Part shown: piece after piece, positions 24,522-35,758 of the stretch
How the letters are laid out: each line of letters begins with the position of its first letter
Position numbering within the stretch: the stretch's first letter is position 1
From: Neurospora tetraspora
Lineage: Eukaryota > Ascomycota > Sordariomycetes > Sordariales > Sordariaceae
Assembly: GCF_033439725.1 (NCBI RefSeq)
Contig: NW_026944390.1
Location: forward strand, 2,480,001-2,544,000
Length of the DNA stretch: 64,000 nt
Direction of reading: 5' to 3'
Notes under the pieces: generated by a model
What the model was told of the DNA's origin: nothing
The model's database searches: none
The model's input: only the letters and a program-made list of their open reading frames with translations
Made by a program: the position numbers and the translations under genes

Positions 24522-25380
24522 ATGAAGGGTTAGGAAGCAAACGGAAAGGGAAAGGAAAACAAAAACAATTTCGAATTGGTGAATTTCAGTTTCACATGTA
24601 AGAGCGGGAACGGGATAATGGAGACTACGAACGGGAACTGGTGATCAGTATCGGTTTACCTTCTGACATGGAAGACATGGGAAGCGGCGTTCTTGTGTTA
24701 TTAACATTACATACCATTTTCATTAACGTACCAAGGGAAGAAAAATAGGGTCTATCATGGGTATGGCTAGGCATGCCAGGCTGGAAAGCAATGGATGGAT
24801 AGGGCCAATTCAATGGCAATGGGTGACCGGAATGAATGGGTGGGTGGCACAAGCACAAGCAGCAGCAGCGGATCATGACTGATACTGCTCACTCGCGCGG
24901 ATGGCTTTTTGGACACTTTTGGGCGTTGTCTTATTCTTCTTTTTATACTTTACATTTTCTTGACTGCATGGTTAGCAAGCAGTATTGCTAGCTTTGTTAG
25001 CTTGTATGGCCGGCCTTTTGGTCATTGCATTCTTCTTGAACAAAATACCCATATTTTTCTTTACTTCTTATCACGGATGTTCTGATTGAGTGGCAGTGTG
25101 TTCTTCGACTGTTTCTGCTGGGTGCTAAAGTAACCCTCTCAACGGAACAAGAGCGGTTGCAAGATCAATCAATGAAGAAATGAACAAGAGCATCTCAAGT
25201 CATGCATCACGGTCTAACCAACGTCTTGATACCTATTGCTGTGACCTGTCTGGTGTGGCTTCAGTTACAATAAAATGTCACGGAGCCGTTTGCTTGCCTT
25301 CAAGATGAGAAGCCCCTTTCCATTTCCATATCAACTTCCACGTATCTATCCTCGTCCAGGACAAAAAAGCTGAGACCTTT
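24522..25380. other. Spacer downstream of the SYLF gene
   Basis: AT-rich with no gene recognised; probably the 3' untranslated region of the SYLF gene at its start. A small GCTAGC/TTAGC cluster lies near 24975-25000. Confidence 0.45.
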
Positions 25381-25990
25381 TACAATCTAATACTGGTTTG
25401 CTTGTTAGCTCGGTACTCCTAGTATACTAGACGAGATCTATCCCGAATTGTCCCAAACCTTATAAAAATAAAATGAATGGCTAAGTACGGATTGGAAAGG
25501 CATTAATATGATTCAATATGGCATATTAAATTTTCAAAATAGTATATGCAAGGTAAGATCACGCTTTGGTTGTAGAACGAAACGGATTAATTACATATAT
25601 ACAATTCAATACTGGTTTGTTTGTTAGTTTGGTTCTTCGGCTATGGGTTGAGCTGGGGGGATTCACAATTTTTATTGGCCTTTCCAGAGAGGAATCTGGT
25701 CTTCGTTTGCAGTGACGGACAATGACCAGGGCCTAATACGCCACAGAAGCCTCTTTTTTATGCTTCTATCCGTCTCCTTCGAGCTCCCAAAGATTGGAAG
25801 ATATAAGAGCGCAGTCCCCTACGGCACCCGTCCGCTCGAAGCCCGAATGCTTTTCCACTTTCAATGGCTCAAGAGTGGAAATGGGCGTTTTTTTGTACCA
25901 AACTAACAAACAAACCAGGGTTAGATTGTAAACGCCTAGGGAAGTTGACTAGAGGTTTCGAGCTAACAAATAAACCAGTATTAGACTATA
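25381..25990. mobile_element. Nested TIR elements (two related MITE-like units)
   Basis: Four copies of one end sequence (TACAATCTAATACTGGTTT followed by GTTTGTTAGTT) are arranged in the order > > < <. The outer pair is 25381-25412 and 25959-25990; the inner pair is 25600-25633 and 25897-25930. The inner pair bounds about 330 bp, the outer about 610 bp. The simplest reading is insertion of one element into a relative with the same ends. No transposase was recognised between them. Family unassigned; target-site duplications are unclear (TA is possible). Confidence 0.7.
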
Positions 25991-26145
25991 TGTATTAATA
26001 GGGAAATGGACGAGAGACGAAAGGTGACAACTTGGAATCATCAACGCGACAAGATGGGTGTCAAGAACAATTGCGTAGCATACGGGGTTACCCTTGCTTC
26101 CAGATAAGCCCAATAACGTGAGCACCAATTCAACAACAACCACTA

Positions 26146-26245
26146 GTCACTTTGGCGGAGTGGTTAACGCGCTGCCCTGCTATTCGCAAGAAAGCAAGTT
26201 TAGGCAGTTCCCTCGGGAGCGTAGGTTCGAATCCTACAGGTGACG
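26146..26245 (+). tRNA. tRNA-Ser (anticodon GCT), with intron
   Basis: The acceptor stem GTCACTT pairs with AGGTGAC, with G as discriminator. The anticodon is GCT at 26179-26181, with stem CTGCC/GGCAG. A 19-nt intron at 26183-26201 follows position 37. The long variable arm (TTCCCTCGGGAG) is the class II feature of serine tRNAs. The T arm is GTAGG-TTCGAAT-CCTAC. A T-run for Pol III termination follows directly. Confidence 0.95.
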
Positions 26246-26404
26246 TTTTTTTTTTAATTTTTTTTTCGCTTTCTTACGCTATGGAGCGTGTTTGAACGTT
26301 CGAGAGACTTCCCATGTCCTTTTGAAAGTCAATCGGAAGCGTGAAGAGTGGTGGAGAATTGGACGAGAGAGAGGAAAGCGGGCAGGAGGATTGGGGGTGT
26401 CTAC

Positions 26405-26640
26405 CTGAAAACGCAAAGTAGTACCACTCTCCTCTCCCATCCTTGAAGCAAGCGCCGCGCCCGTCCCATGGGGCGGGACGTACTCCGCGTTGAGGGCGAT
26501 GGCGATGGCGGCCGTGACGGCGTCGATGAACAGGTCGACGGGAACTGGAATCGGAGGGATAGGGTGCTGATGAATTTGGCTGAGTGTTGCATGCACTCGG
26601 CGTTCTTGTCGGCGTTCTTGTCGGCGCGGAAGATTGCGGT
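26405..26640 (-). pseudogene. Relic of a branched-chain aminotransferase-like gene
   Basis: Reading downward, one frame gives IFRADKNADKNAECMQHSA and another gives PVDLFIDAVTAAIAIALNAE then YVPPHGTGAAL. Together they match the region of class IV branched-chain aminotransferases just before the conserved Y-V-P-P-x-G-T-G motif. The two parts are in different frames, the lysine-containing DKNA segment is locally duplicated, and similarity stops after GTGAAL. The flanking DNA shows no other aminotransferase exons. This is a short decayed copy; the functional gene must be elsewhere. Confidence 0.6.
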
Positions 26641-27835
26641 TAAGTGGTTAAGTTAACTGGCGGTCGGAAGGGCTTGCTGGCTGTGGTTGAGCTGGGTCGG
26701 GTGTCAATCACCGGCCAGAGTGCCAAGCCCGGTTTTGGTTCCGCGCGCACCTGCCTCATTGAGGACACTATGGTTTTTGAAGCCAAATGGTGCCCACAAA
26801 CAAGAGCAAAACGTTGGAGTTTCAATATTTAGTGATTGAGGAAACTCATTTCAGTTCAGGCTTTTGCATGTCGCTTGGGGTTGTCATGGTATCGGCGAGT
26901 TCGGTCGGAGTCTCGGAAGTGTTGGATGTTGGCAGCCCAGGCAGTTCCAGGGCCTAGGGGTCTGAAGTTTTAGATCTATCGGATACTCTAAGTTGAAGAG
27001 TGCTGTGATTGCGGCAAGAAGAAAGGTCCATATAGACGTGCGAGAAAATTGTGGCACGAGCAAGACGAGTCCGAAGGACGCGCGGTGGTGGAAGAAGACT
27101 TTGTCTCCGGAATTCGCGAGGCATATTTGAACATGTTGTGATACCCTCGACATCTGAGAATGTGCCATGATTGTGAAAGCAAAATAAGAACAATCGCTAA
27201 AGCTCCTATTGTGACCCAGAATGGAGTTTATTGCCATCTTCGCGGCCACAGACCCCTGACATGGAGCATGAAGGCCATGATCCAACGGAGATATCCAACG
27301 CTGAATAGGTCAAGACAATAGAATCTGAGTGAAATATTGTGTAAAAGAATACTAGAATAGTTGCGTGGAAGCATTCACGGGGTCTTTAGCTCCGACATCT
27401 TGCCCTTTCAATTTCGATCCGTCATCCGAACATCGTTCACTCAAATGTCATCGCCCCGGAAAGCCTCCGGTCCGGCACCGGACACTCCCGTATTTTCGCT
27501 CCTTCCTATTCAACTCCCTATTGATATCAAACTTACTCGACGGTTCTGTTCTGACAAGTTATAACGCGTCTGGCTCCCACAATAAGTTTGTTTCGCTATT
27601 GTTGCCTGCCTGCATGCCATATATATCTTCTCCCATTGTTTGGTTGCTCACTCTACTCTTCTTCCTCTTCCTCGACCTCGTCGCAATCTACATCAGCAAG
27701 AATAACGCGCCTTTCATTAACTCACGATAACTTCATCACCTTGCGGCTGTTTACTCTTGCAACAAAAAGCAAAGCTCACGGACAAACTTCCTCTCGCTCT
27801 TCAAGCAGAACTCCAAGCGCAACTTCACGCGTCTA
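26641..27835. other. Spacer without recognised gene
   Basis: Overlapping short frames on both strands (133 codons or fewer) with no family resemblance. I see no RNA gene. Confidence 0.4.
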
Positions 27836-28431
27836 TCACCACGGAAAACCCTCTTCTTTTCGCCCTCCTCGCTCGTCTTTTCTCCCCACATCTTCACTCT
27901 CACCCGCGAAGATCATCCTTGCTCTTCTTTCCCTTGCATTGGTAGCCCTCGCGCGCCTCGCTTCTTTTTCCGCTTCTTGAATTTCATCCTCTGATAGGCC
28001 TTGAATCAACCATTGTTGACGACGTATGCTCTCCGTCCAGGCGTCATGTGTGCATAGTCCCCCATAGGGCATTGATGTGCTCTACTGATTGTTTGTTAGC
28101 GTTGGGTGGACGGAATTTCGGTCTTGATAGGTATAAAACCTATATGTTAGGGCTGCCTCTAGAAGTAAGAATAAAGCCCGAGTTGGTAGAATTAAAGAAA
28201 CGTCTGTGGGACATGGTGTTGACACTAGGACCTTCTTGTGTAAAATTCTGTAGCCATGTTGACGCGCAATTTTCGTTAACTTCGAGAACGTTTCGTCGTT
28301 ATCGTAATCCTGGAACCTCTGATGTACACCTTGATTCCTGTGGGTCCCACTACCAACGTAAATCAAGGGCGGTGAATTGTTGGCAGGAGGAGACAGAACA
28401 AAAGGGTCGTTGTCAATGGCGTTTCACCTCA
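27836..28431 (-). pseudogene. GIY-YIG-like nuclease gene, probably incomplete
   Basis: An open minus-strand frame from about 28431 encodes PPLIYVGSGTHRNQGVHQRF, which fits a GIY-YIG nuclease core (Y-V-G-S-G-T, then R-F-x-x-Y), followed by LFLLLEAALTYRF with a candidate catalytic Glu. After one in-frame TAG (28082-28084) the same frame continues with YGGLCTHDAWTESIRR, the kind of C-terminal segment I associate with fungal GIY-YIG proteins, and a basic tail to 27836. No intron placement I tried removes the TAG cleanly, so it may be inactivated. Its 5' end runs into and past the start of SAP-SWIM gene B on the opposite strand. Family assignment is from motif memory and is moderate. Confidence 0.5.
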
Positions 28432-29569
28432 CCAACCACCACCTTGCCCGCCCTCTCCCCACCTTCTTCACCCCGGCCGACTTAACCTGGAACGGTCAAC
28501 CCATCGCCGCCGTCCCCCACTCCCACCTCGCGGTCGAGTGCAACGTTCGTGGTCTCACGACCACCGGCACGAGCTTCGACCTGCTCGCCCGCCTCCGGGG
28601 CCATCTGGGCCTGGAGGTCCGCGCTGTGCCCTGGCGGCTCCAGAAGCCGGCCAACTACGCCACCAAACTGGAAAAGGCTGACCGCAAGGTCTTCACGGTC
28701 ATCGAGGCCGTCGAGTTTGGCGGGGTTAAAAGGGGCCACAGAAAGACGACGAGGATGTTCACCATCCTGGACGAGTTTGAGAGGCCATTTGAGGTGAGGG
28801 TTGGTACGAAGGGAAATACGTGTACTTGTTTCGACAAGGTGAGTCTGACCTGGTCCTCTCTTGCTGCGTTAACGTGATGTGCGCTTGTTTTCGGTGGAAT
28901 GACTGACTTGAGCAGAATCCTCCTCGAACCGACGGCGTCGTTTTGACGAACGAGCACTTGCTGTGTGAGTCCCCCCAGTTATATTCTTCCACCCCTTCCA
29001 TCCCTTCCACCCTCCTACCCCATCCATTTCGGGCATGACGCCACGCCTTTTGATCCAGACCCTAACCATTCATTGCAGACGTCCTCCGCCACGTCCTCGC
29101 CTGCCCTGCCCCCCTCCTCTGGCAAGGCTCCTTTCTCCCCTCCGAGATGGAGGCTATCTTCACCAACTCGCCGTTCGCCACAATCCTCGACCGGTCCCTG
29201 GGCCTTTGCGGCCACAGGCAGAACCAGCAGCAGGGGGTCTGCCCGCCCCGCGGCCGCGACACTTGCGCTCGCTGCTTCAAGGAGTGCAACTTGGGCCAGC
29301 ACCCGCAGCGAGTCTGCCAGAAGTGCTGGTGCAATCGCTTGCACTTCGATTGCTTTGCGGGGAGAGAGGGGGCAGTAGGCGCGACCAGAGCGGACGAGGC
29401 TTCGCCCGTTTGTTTTGCTTGCGAGTTCCCAGATGCTTGGCATCGCTGGGGTTCGGCGTTTGACAACAACGTCGTCGGGGCTGGTTTTGCGGGTGCGGGT
29501 GCTGGGGGCTTTGTGGGAAATCTGGGGGCACTACCCTTTCACGGGGCGAACCATGACAATGACAACTAA
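28416..29569 (+). CDS. SAP-SWIM-C4HC3 zinc-finger protein B
   Basis: Three exons: 28416-28838, 28916-28964 and 29079-29569, 320 residues. Both donors are GTGAGT; the last intron has a CCTAAC branch and GCAG acceptor. Residues about 33-62 are the SAP-like segment (HLAVECNVRGLTTTGTSFD). The SWIM motif is CTC (end of exon 1) plus NEH in the 49-nt exon 2, so the third metal ligand is Asn rather than Cys. Exon 3 opens with YVLRHVLACP...FLPSEMEAIF, the family module. It continues with the zinc finger CARC, 13 residues, CQKC, five residues, H, two residues, C, and later CFAC. The tail is Gly-rich. The phase-1 intron after the x-H-h-L-T element lies exactly where it does in genes A, C and D. Function unknown. 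Confidence 0.78.
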
Positions 29570-31196
29570 CTGGGCATCACCAAGGGCTCTGCGGGTAATG
29601 TCCAGAGCCTGAAGGCCTGTGTGGCTGGATGGTCAAGGAACCTAGTTCCTAATGTCTGAGGGCTCGGAGTTGGAAGCTGTCATGAAGGCAGGAGATGGAG
29701 AAATGGGGGAGCAGGACAAAGCAGAAAGCAGGACAAAGCAGAAAAGGGGTGGAGGACGAGAGTAGATTTTCGGATGGTTGAGTGATGTGAGTCTTGGAGA
29801 TGGATCGATCTGGCTTGGATGAGGGGAGCGGGGAGTTTGGTTGAGTTGAGATATTTCCATTGGCGGTTACGAGAAGACAAGAGGTTTGCTGTGTTGAGAA
29901 GATGGGCTCGATGCAGTGGGGTCGGAGAACCTGTGGAGTGCTTTGAGGAATTTGCACGGCAAATCGTGCAGTGGCGAGCGATGACTTTGCTGCTTGTGCT
30001 TTCAAGACGGAAAAGGAGAGGAAGGAGCCACTGGTCAATCTTTCGGCAGGGAAAGCCACGAGGCATGTGAGAGGGGGAAATTTGCTCGGTCAAGAGTCTA
30101 TCGGAAAGGACGAGGGACATCACTCACTGAGGTGAAGAATCAAAATTCAAAGGGACAGATATTTTCCCATGTACTACTCATGTAAAACACATTTTAAGAC
30201 TGGAGAACTCCAGAGTCCAGGCTCGCGATCTCAGGATCTATCGTCAAAATAAAGTTTGGCGTCTCGGCAGTGAGGAACTACCACCGCCAAGGCATTAACT
30301 TCGCCTATTCATCCAACCTTCTTCTCCCAATGATACTTGACCAAAGCATATTGCCCGCCGGCGTTTGCAAGCACCCCGGTTATAACACGAGTCGCTCGCA
30401 TGCGAAGATCGCTGCGGGCGGGTATCAAACTGACATGTCAGTAGGAGGCTACATACACTACAAACGGTTTTCTAAATGGATGTCATTGCGAAAAGACGTG
30501 ATCGCTACGTACCCACCAGAAATGGTATTACTTCTTCATCTTTGCCAGTTAGATCTGGGTGCAATACTTGGGGCGGATGGGTTCATTCGTTGATATGTGA
30601 TCAGTTCCTGTTCTTAAAACCAATCCTTGTAGGCCAGATTCTTTAGTACAACCACCTCGCCAAAGGTCCAGACCTTCTCAACGCCTACCGAGCTGAAACT
30701 TCATCCAAGCGTCATGAGGCCATTCAGGCTCGACTAACGTTCGTCTTCGTAACCTTTACGTACAGAACCAAACTAGGTCTCAGCATATCTGCTGGCCTCG
30801 AATTTTCCAAAACTGATACTGACCCTGTATAACCGTATCCTCCTATGAAGATGGTGCTGAGATTTCTTTGGTCACATCGGTCAGTCTGTGCTCATGTTGG
30901 TGTTGAAGTTGTTCATGCTGATGATGACCTTAGCAGTAGTAGTCTGTTCATGCCTAAACGACGGTCCGCAATGAGTACCAAGGTATGTGATGTGGTGTTG
31001 GAGTGTTGATGACAATGTTCTCCCCGACATAGCCGAAGGGGAGATGGGAGATTGGGAGGAAATACATATAAAAGGCCTGCCTCGAGAAAGTGACTCAGTC
31101 TGTTCCCTTCCCATCGTCATCACCTTCTTCATATCGATCCACAGTTTTTCATCAACACACCAAGCATATCACCCCCATTTAAACAGCCTAGCAAAC
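29570..31196. other. Spacer with one weak ORF
   Basis: A 107-codon plus-strand frame at 30270-30593 has balanced composition but no recognisable domain and no intron evidence; I do not call it a gene. The end of the stretch (31060-31196), with ACATATAAAAGG at about 31064 and CA-rich DNA before the ATG, looks like the promoter and leader of the secreted-protein gene. Confidence 0.4.
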
Positions 31197-31676
31197 ATGC
31201 AGTTCTCAGTTCTCGTCACCCTCCTGGCCTCCGCCTCCCTTGCCTCCGCCCAAGGCAAACGAGTACAAGAACACTGCGTGGTATGTACACCTGGCTAGCC
31301 CTCTCTCTCCCCCTTCAAAGTCAACCGAACTCAACCTCCAAGACTTTTTGATCGTCATTGTTCCCATCCATTAACATCCTATTTCCTGTACCGCAGCAAA
31401 AACCTCAACTACTCCCACGCCAAGTTCTGCCTCGGCGACGTCACCTTCGACGACACCACCATCTCGGTCTACTTCAACTACGGAACCAACGACGTCGGCA
31501 CCAACCGCAAGATCTGGGTCGCGTTCAGCGGAAAGACCGGAAACGGCGGCAGCTGCACGGGCACCGAGCTGGGCTGGGTCCCGCTCGGCGACAACGGCAA
31601 TTCTGACGAGGGATGTGTGAACATCAACAATGTGTTTAGTGTGAGGATTAAGTGTGTGCGCGAGCGCCGGGGTTGA
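31197..31676 (+). CDS. Small secreted cysteine-containing protein
   Basis: Exon 1 (ATG at 31197) encodes a clear signal peptide, MQFSVLVTLLASASLASAQG, followed by KRVQEHC; GTATGT at 31281 is the likely donor. The second exon starts after an acceptor near 31397 and encodes NLNYSHAKFCLGDVTFDDTT, then ISVYFNYG, WVAFSGKTGNGGSC, DEGCVNINNVF and IKCVRERRG to a TGA at 31674-31676. The frame phase at the obvious donor and acceptor does not match, so the exact junction (or a defect) is unresolved. The mature protein would be about 90 residues with about five cysteines, typical of fungal small secreted proteins. No family recognised. Confidence 0.6.
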
Positions 31677-32839
31677 GTGGGTTCAATAGTGGGGAGAGAT
31701 CATACCTACTTCAGAAGTATGAGGTTTTGTCTGGATGGGAGATTGGATGGGAGGGAGGTGAAGGAGAGGGTTGGGTAGCTGGTGGACGAACAACAATGGA
31801 AATAGGGTTATCTCTGCAAATATGTCTTCTCATTGATATCGCAAGTTGATTGCGCTGGGGTGATGAGGCTCTCGTGAATCCGTCCATGGGGTACATGCCG
31901 AGGAAAGAACAGATCATGATGGCTCCCGTCGCCATTGGCTGCTCATGCCATGACGGGCAAGTGTAATCAAGTAGTACATGCAATTTCGCCCCTCGTTCTT
32001 TCACCTTTTCTTCCACTCGAATTGACTTCGCATTCCACGGGTACTTTGACACCGTACTGCCCAACAAGAACATCACGATCTGCGCTCACCTACGGCGCAA
32101 CATGAAATCAGTGATGTCATCAATCAACCCGATTCTGCAGAGGAAAGAAGACAGCACACGATGCATCGGGCGGGCAATAGCACTGACAGTGACCGAAACG
32201 GAAGATTCCGAAGGCAAGAGCACCGAGCTCTTTGCGGGACAACACCCGGAGACCTCACTTGTGTTTCAATCGCGGCCTAGATGATATGAAGTCCTTCCAT
32301 GGTCCTTCCCCTTCAGGTGAAAATGAGTCTGACTCACCGCCTTACCACAATCTCCGTTATCAGTCAACACCACTGCACCTTCCCTCTGAGCCTGGCAAAA
32401 CGTTATCGCGGAACTGGACCAGATTTTCGCCAAGCGCCCGCCCGAACCTGACGTCCAAGCGAGAAAGTGACCCTCGAGAAAGAAGCAGGTTTCAACTATC
32501 GTCAGGCATCCCCGCTTGTGGCTTGCGCCTTCCTCTGTCATTGAGTGATTCTGTGGAGACGGAATTGTTGAGAATGGTGTTCCCATCCTGAAGTTTTCTC
32601 GTTCTCCTCCAGTCGATCCTTATTAGTTCACTTCTTTCACAGCCGGTTCTCCCGCTCTGCGGCGGACTCTTGTGTTTCTCTGTCGGCCGTCTTGCGATCC
32701 CCTCTGCAAGTGTCTCTCAACTCCCTCGCTGCTCCGAAGCACCTACCCTCCTGCTCACAGCTTTGATGCGCGTACCACCCGGAGTTTCAGCCGACCTCGT
32801 CCCGCTTTGCGTGTCTCCAATTTCAGAGCTATCACAACA
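31677..32839. other. Spacer between the secreted-protein gene and gene C
   Basis: No gene recognised; an in-frame extension upstream of gene C's ATG exists (from 32672) but lacks SAP-family similarity. Presumably contains the promoter of gene C. Confidence 0.4.
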
Positions 32840-34211
32840 ATGCCCCTTCCATGGTTGCAGAAGGTCGACCCTGCTGAGCGACTACCTGATGAAACGAAGT
32901 GGGAAGATCACGATGAGCTCACCCTTTGGAAGCAATGCAAGCTGCGTGGCCTCGATGGTCAGGTGAAGGAAGACGGAGACGCTCTCCGGTTGCTGAACGC
33001 GTTGAAAAACTACAAAGTGGAATGGCTATGCAGTATAAGACTCAAGGACTCCAATGGAATTCAGCTCCCATTAGACCTGCTCCGGGAGAAGGCCTTCGCA
33101 TCATTGATTCAGTCCACAAAGAGGCAAACCTTTCAAATTCTCGGGGTTGAAGAACGTGATGTGTCAGAGAAGTCTACATCAGAGATGGTGAATGAATTGT
33201 CAGACGCTACTGTCAGGTTGGGGTGCAGAAGATATTGCAGTTGTAACCTAGAGGTTAGTCTGTGGTTTGAGCGAGACTGTACAATCGCACAGAAATAGCT
33301 GACTTTAACACCAAACAGTTTCTCGTTGGGTTTGGCACCTGCAAGCATATACTTTGTCAGTGTCTCGAATACGACCCATCTCCGCTGAGGAGTTGCTGAC
33401 TTTGACATACCTAGATCTGGAACGCAATGTCTTGAGATGCCCAAGGCACATGCACCGAGAAGAATATCTTGTCCAAAGTGAATGGACGGAGTATTTTGCC
33501 AATGCGCCGCCCGCTTTCAAACCACGGAAACTTGTAAAAGATCAAGACCTCAACAACACAATCTCCGACAAGGACTGCCAGCTCTGTTTCAAGGAAGCCA
33601 AGGCCAGCGGTGACATTAAAAGATGCCAAGTCTGCTGTCGTGTTGCGCACCAGCAATGCCATGACATTTATCGTACGCGCAAAGGAGCATGCGAAGGAAA
33701 CACGGGATGCCCACTGTGCTGCCCACATTGTCCTTGGAACCCCAGCAATCGAGAACCGAAGGCCGAACCACTTTCCTTGGCAACGAAGGAAGAACCGGGG
33801 CTTCCTGGAGTGAAGTCAGAGATCATTGATGATATCCCGTGGACAACAATGGCGAAGAAGAATCAGATGTTGGAGAAGAAGGTCCGCAAGCTCCGAGGTC
33901 AGCTCCGAGGTCAGTGCCGTCGAAAGCAAACCAGCCGCACCATGACAGACAGGCAGTACAAGAGACTGGTTGCGAAGACCGGGGGAAGGGTCGCAAATTA
34001 TCGAGACAACAAGGGCACTATGTGCAAGAAAAATGCTCCCAAAAAGGAGGAAGCATGCGTCAAGGAAGAGAGAAAGGCCCACATCTTCCAAGAGCGAACG
34101 ACGCCAGTGAAGCAGACCGTGAAAGAGGAGAGGTGTGTCAAGATGGAGGAAGAATCGGAGCCAGCGGTAGTGATTGTCAAGGTCGAGCCAAGACGTAAAG
34201 TCAAGTCTTAG
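32840..34211 (+). CDS. SAP-SWIM-C4HC3 zinc-finger protein C, with psi-K-x-E tail
   Basis: Three exons: 32840-33253, 33319-33355 (37 nt) and 33415-34211, 415 residues. Donors are GTTAGT and GTCAGT; the last intron has a GCTGAC branch. SAP-like region at about 25-60 (LTLWKQCKLRGLDGQ). The SWIM motif CSC, ten residues, CKH is complete and canonical, split by the first intron. Exon 3 begins YLERNVLRCP...YLVQSEWTEYF, the family module. The zinc finger follows: CQLC, 12 residues, CQVC, four residues, H, two residues, C, then CPLC. The last about 150 residues are basic with a coiled-coil-like stretch (LEKKVRKLRGQLRGQ) and five psi-K-x-E motifs: VKSE, VKEE twice, VKME and VKVE. These are sumoylation-type sites (family knowledge), suggesting nuclear function by inference. 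It converges on the YeeE gene 350 bp away. Confidence 0.8.
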
Positions 34212-34563
34212 CCTGTGGTGATAAGCTTACTCTGAAACGTCTGGGGCAAGAGCTGTGGAATGATTGGGGTTGGGCTTGTCAGTGACTGAGAGTTGTGGTT
34301 TCCTTGGTCGTGATCTCTTTGAGGCAGAATGTTGAAGATATGGGTACCTAACATATTGCCGTCGGGTCGCGATGGAACAAGGTATATCGAAAGGGGTATC
34401 ATGTAATGACTCGGAGGCTTTTGTGTTGTATGTACAAGAATGTTCAAGACTGAATCGACTGTTTCCGATATCCCATCACTGATATGTGCAATGCACGATG
34501 GTAATCGGTGTAACCCCAGGAAAAGGGGTATCTCTCCATGCAATCTCACCACCACTCCCCAGC

Positions 34564-35758
34564 TCAGCCCCTCAACAAGCCAAGCAACGCACCGGCACCG
34601 AAAGCCGCTCCAATAGTCAAGAAGCTCGACGTGGACAGGAGCGCGATGCCGCTGATACCATGACCAGACGTGCATCCGCCCGCCATCCTCGAACCGATGA
34701 TCATCAAGAAACCACCCAATCCCGCCGCAACAGGGGACACCGCAACCTCCGTGACCTGGCCGAGAGCAGGGTACGCAACCGTCAACAGCTTAGCACCAAG
34801 CACCGCGCCGCTGACGAACAACAAATTGTTATACCTCTGCGGCAGCGTCTTGCCCTTGAAGATACCCCAGAACCAGTCACCAACCTCCTCAAAACTCGTC
34901 GAAGTACCAACCATATTCTTCCTCAACAACAAACTGAGCAACTGCGCGCCAGCGATGCACAGTCCACCAACAACAGGCGAGATCTTGGCCTCCGGCCCCA
35001 CACTAGTCCACAGCGCAGTGGAAACCACCACGCTTGCACAAATCGCCTCAAAAGCCACCAACACGCTCGACTTGGACACACCCAGATTCTCATAAACGGT
35101 CTTGGTAAGCTCCTTATCCTCGCCCCTAGCCTTGGCTTCGGCCTTGGCCGCCGCGTTCCTGCGGGCGATCCAGGGACCAAGGAAGCCAGTGAATACGATG
35201 CCGCCGATGATGCTGCCTTCGAGAGCATAGAAGCCGGAACGCACGCCGGTGCCGATTTGTGCGAAGACGGTACCCGGGCAGGCGCCCGAGAGCATCATGC
35301 CCGTGCCGAGGAGGATACCGCCGAGGAGGTTGCCGTCGTAGCGGGAGAAGAGAGAGATGGAGGAGAAGGAGCGCGGTGGGAGGGGGAAGGTGGAGGGGGA
35401 GAGGGATTGGAGGATGTGGACTAGGGCTCTGTGTTTTTTTTTGGTTAGTTTTCTGTTCGCCTGATCTGATGGCGGAAAAGGGGGGGCCAAAGGGAGATGG
35501 GTGAGAGTGTTGAGGTTTTGGATGAGGGACCCGGGCCCGGGCCGGAGCATTGGTGGAAGGGAGATATGGGGGGAAATGACGAGAAAGGGCAGGGCGAAAA
35601 AAGAGGAAAACTTACGCGCTGCTGGCCGCCGCAGTAAGGAAAGCTTGCATCATGTGCCAGTTCTCAAACTTGAGTTGAGAGACGATGACGGAGGGCTGGT
35701 AAACGCCCGAAGCCGTAAGGGCCGCGCCGAAAGCGGCGCCTGTGACGAATGTGTTCAT
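34564..35758 (-). CDS. YeeE/YedE-family sulfur-compound transporter
   Basis: Two exons, 35616-35758 and 34564-35428, 335 residues; the intron has a GTAAGT donor, a CTAAC branch and a CACAG acceptor. It begins MNTFVTGAAFGAALTASGVY and contains about nine hydrophobic helices. Two cysteine motifs characterise the family: SGACPGTVFAQIGTG in the first half and MAGGCTSGHGISG in the second. In bacterial YeeE these cysteine loops pass thiosulfate through the membrane (family knowledge). So import or efflux of thiosulfate or a related sulfur species is likely, membrane not known. The gene faces away from the ETHE1-like gene across a repeat-rich 4.3 kb and converges on gene C. Confidence 0.88.

Noticed and set aside
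34486-35424. 312-codon plus-strand frame
   Set aside because: Antisense shadow of the YeeE-type transporter, whose splice joins and cysteine motifs are clear.
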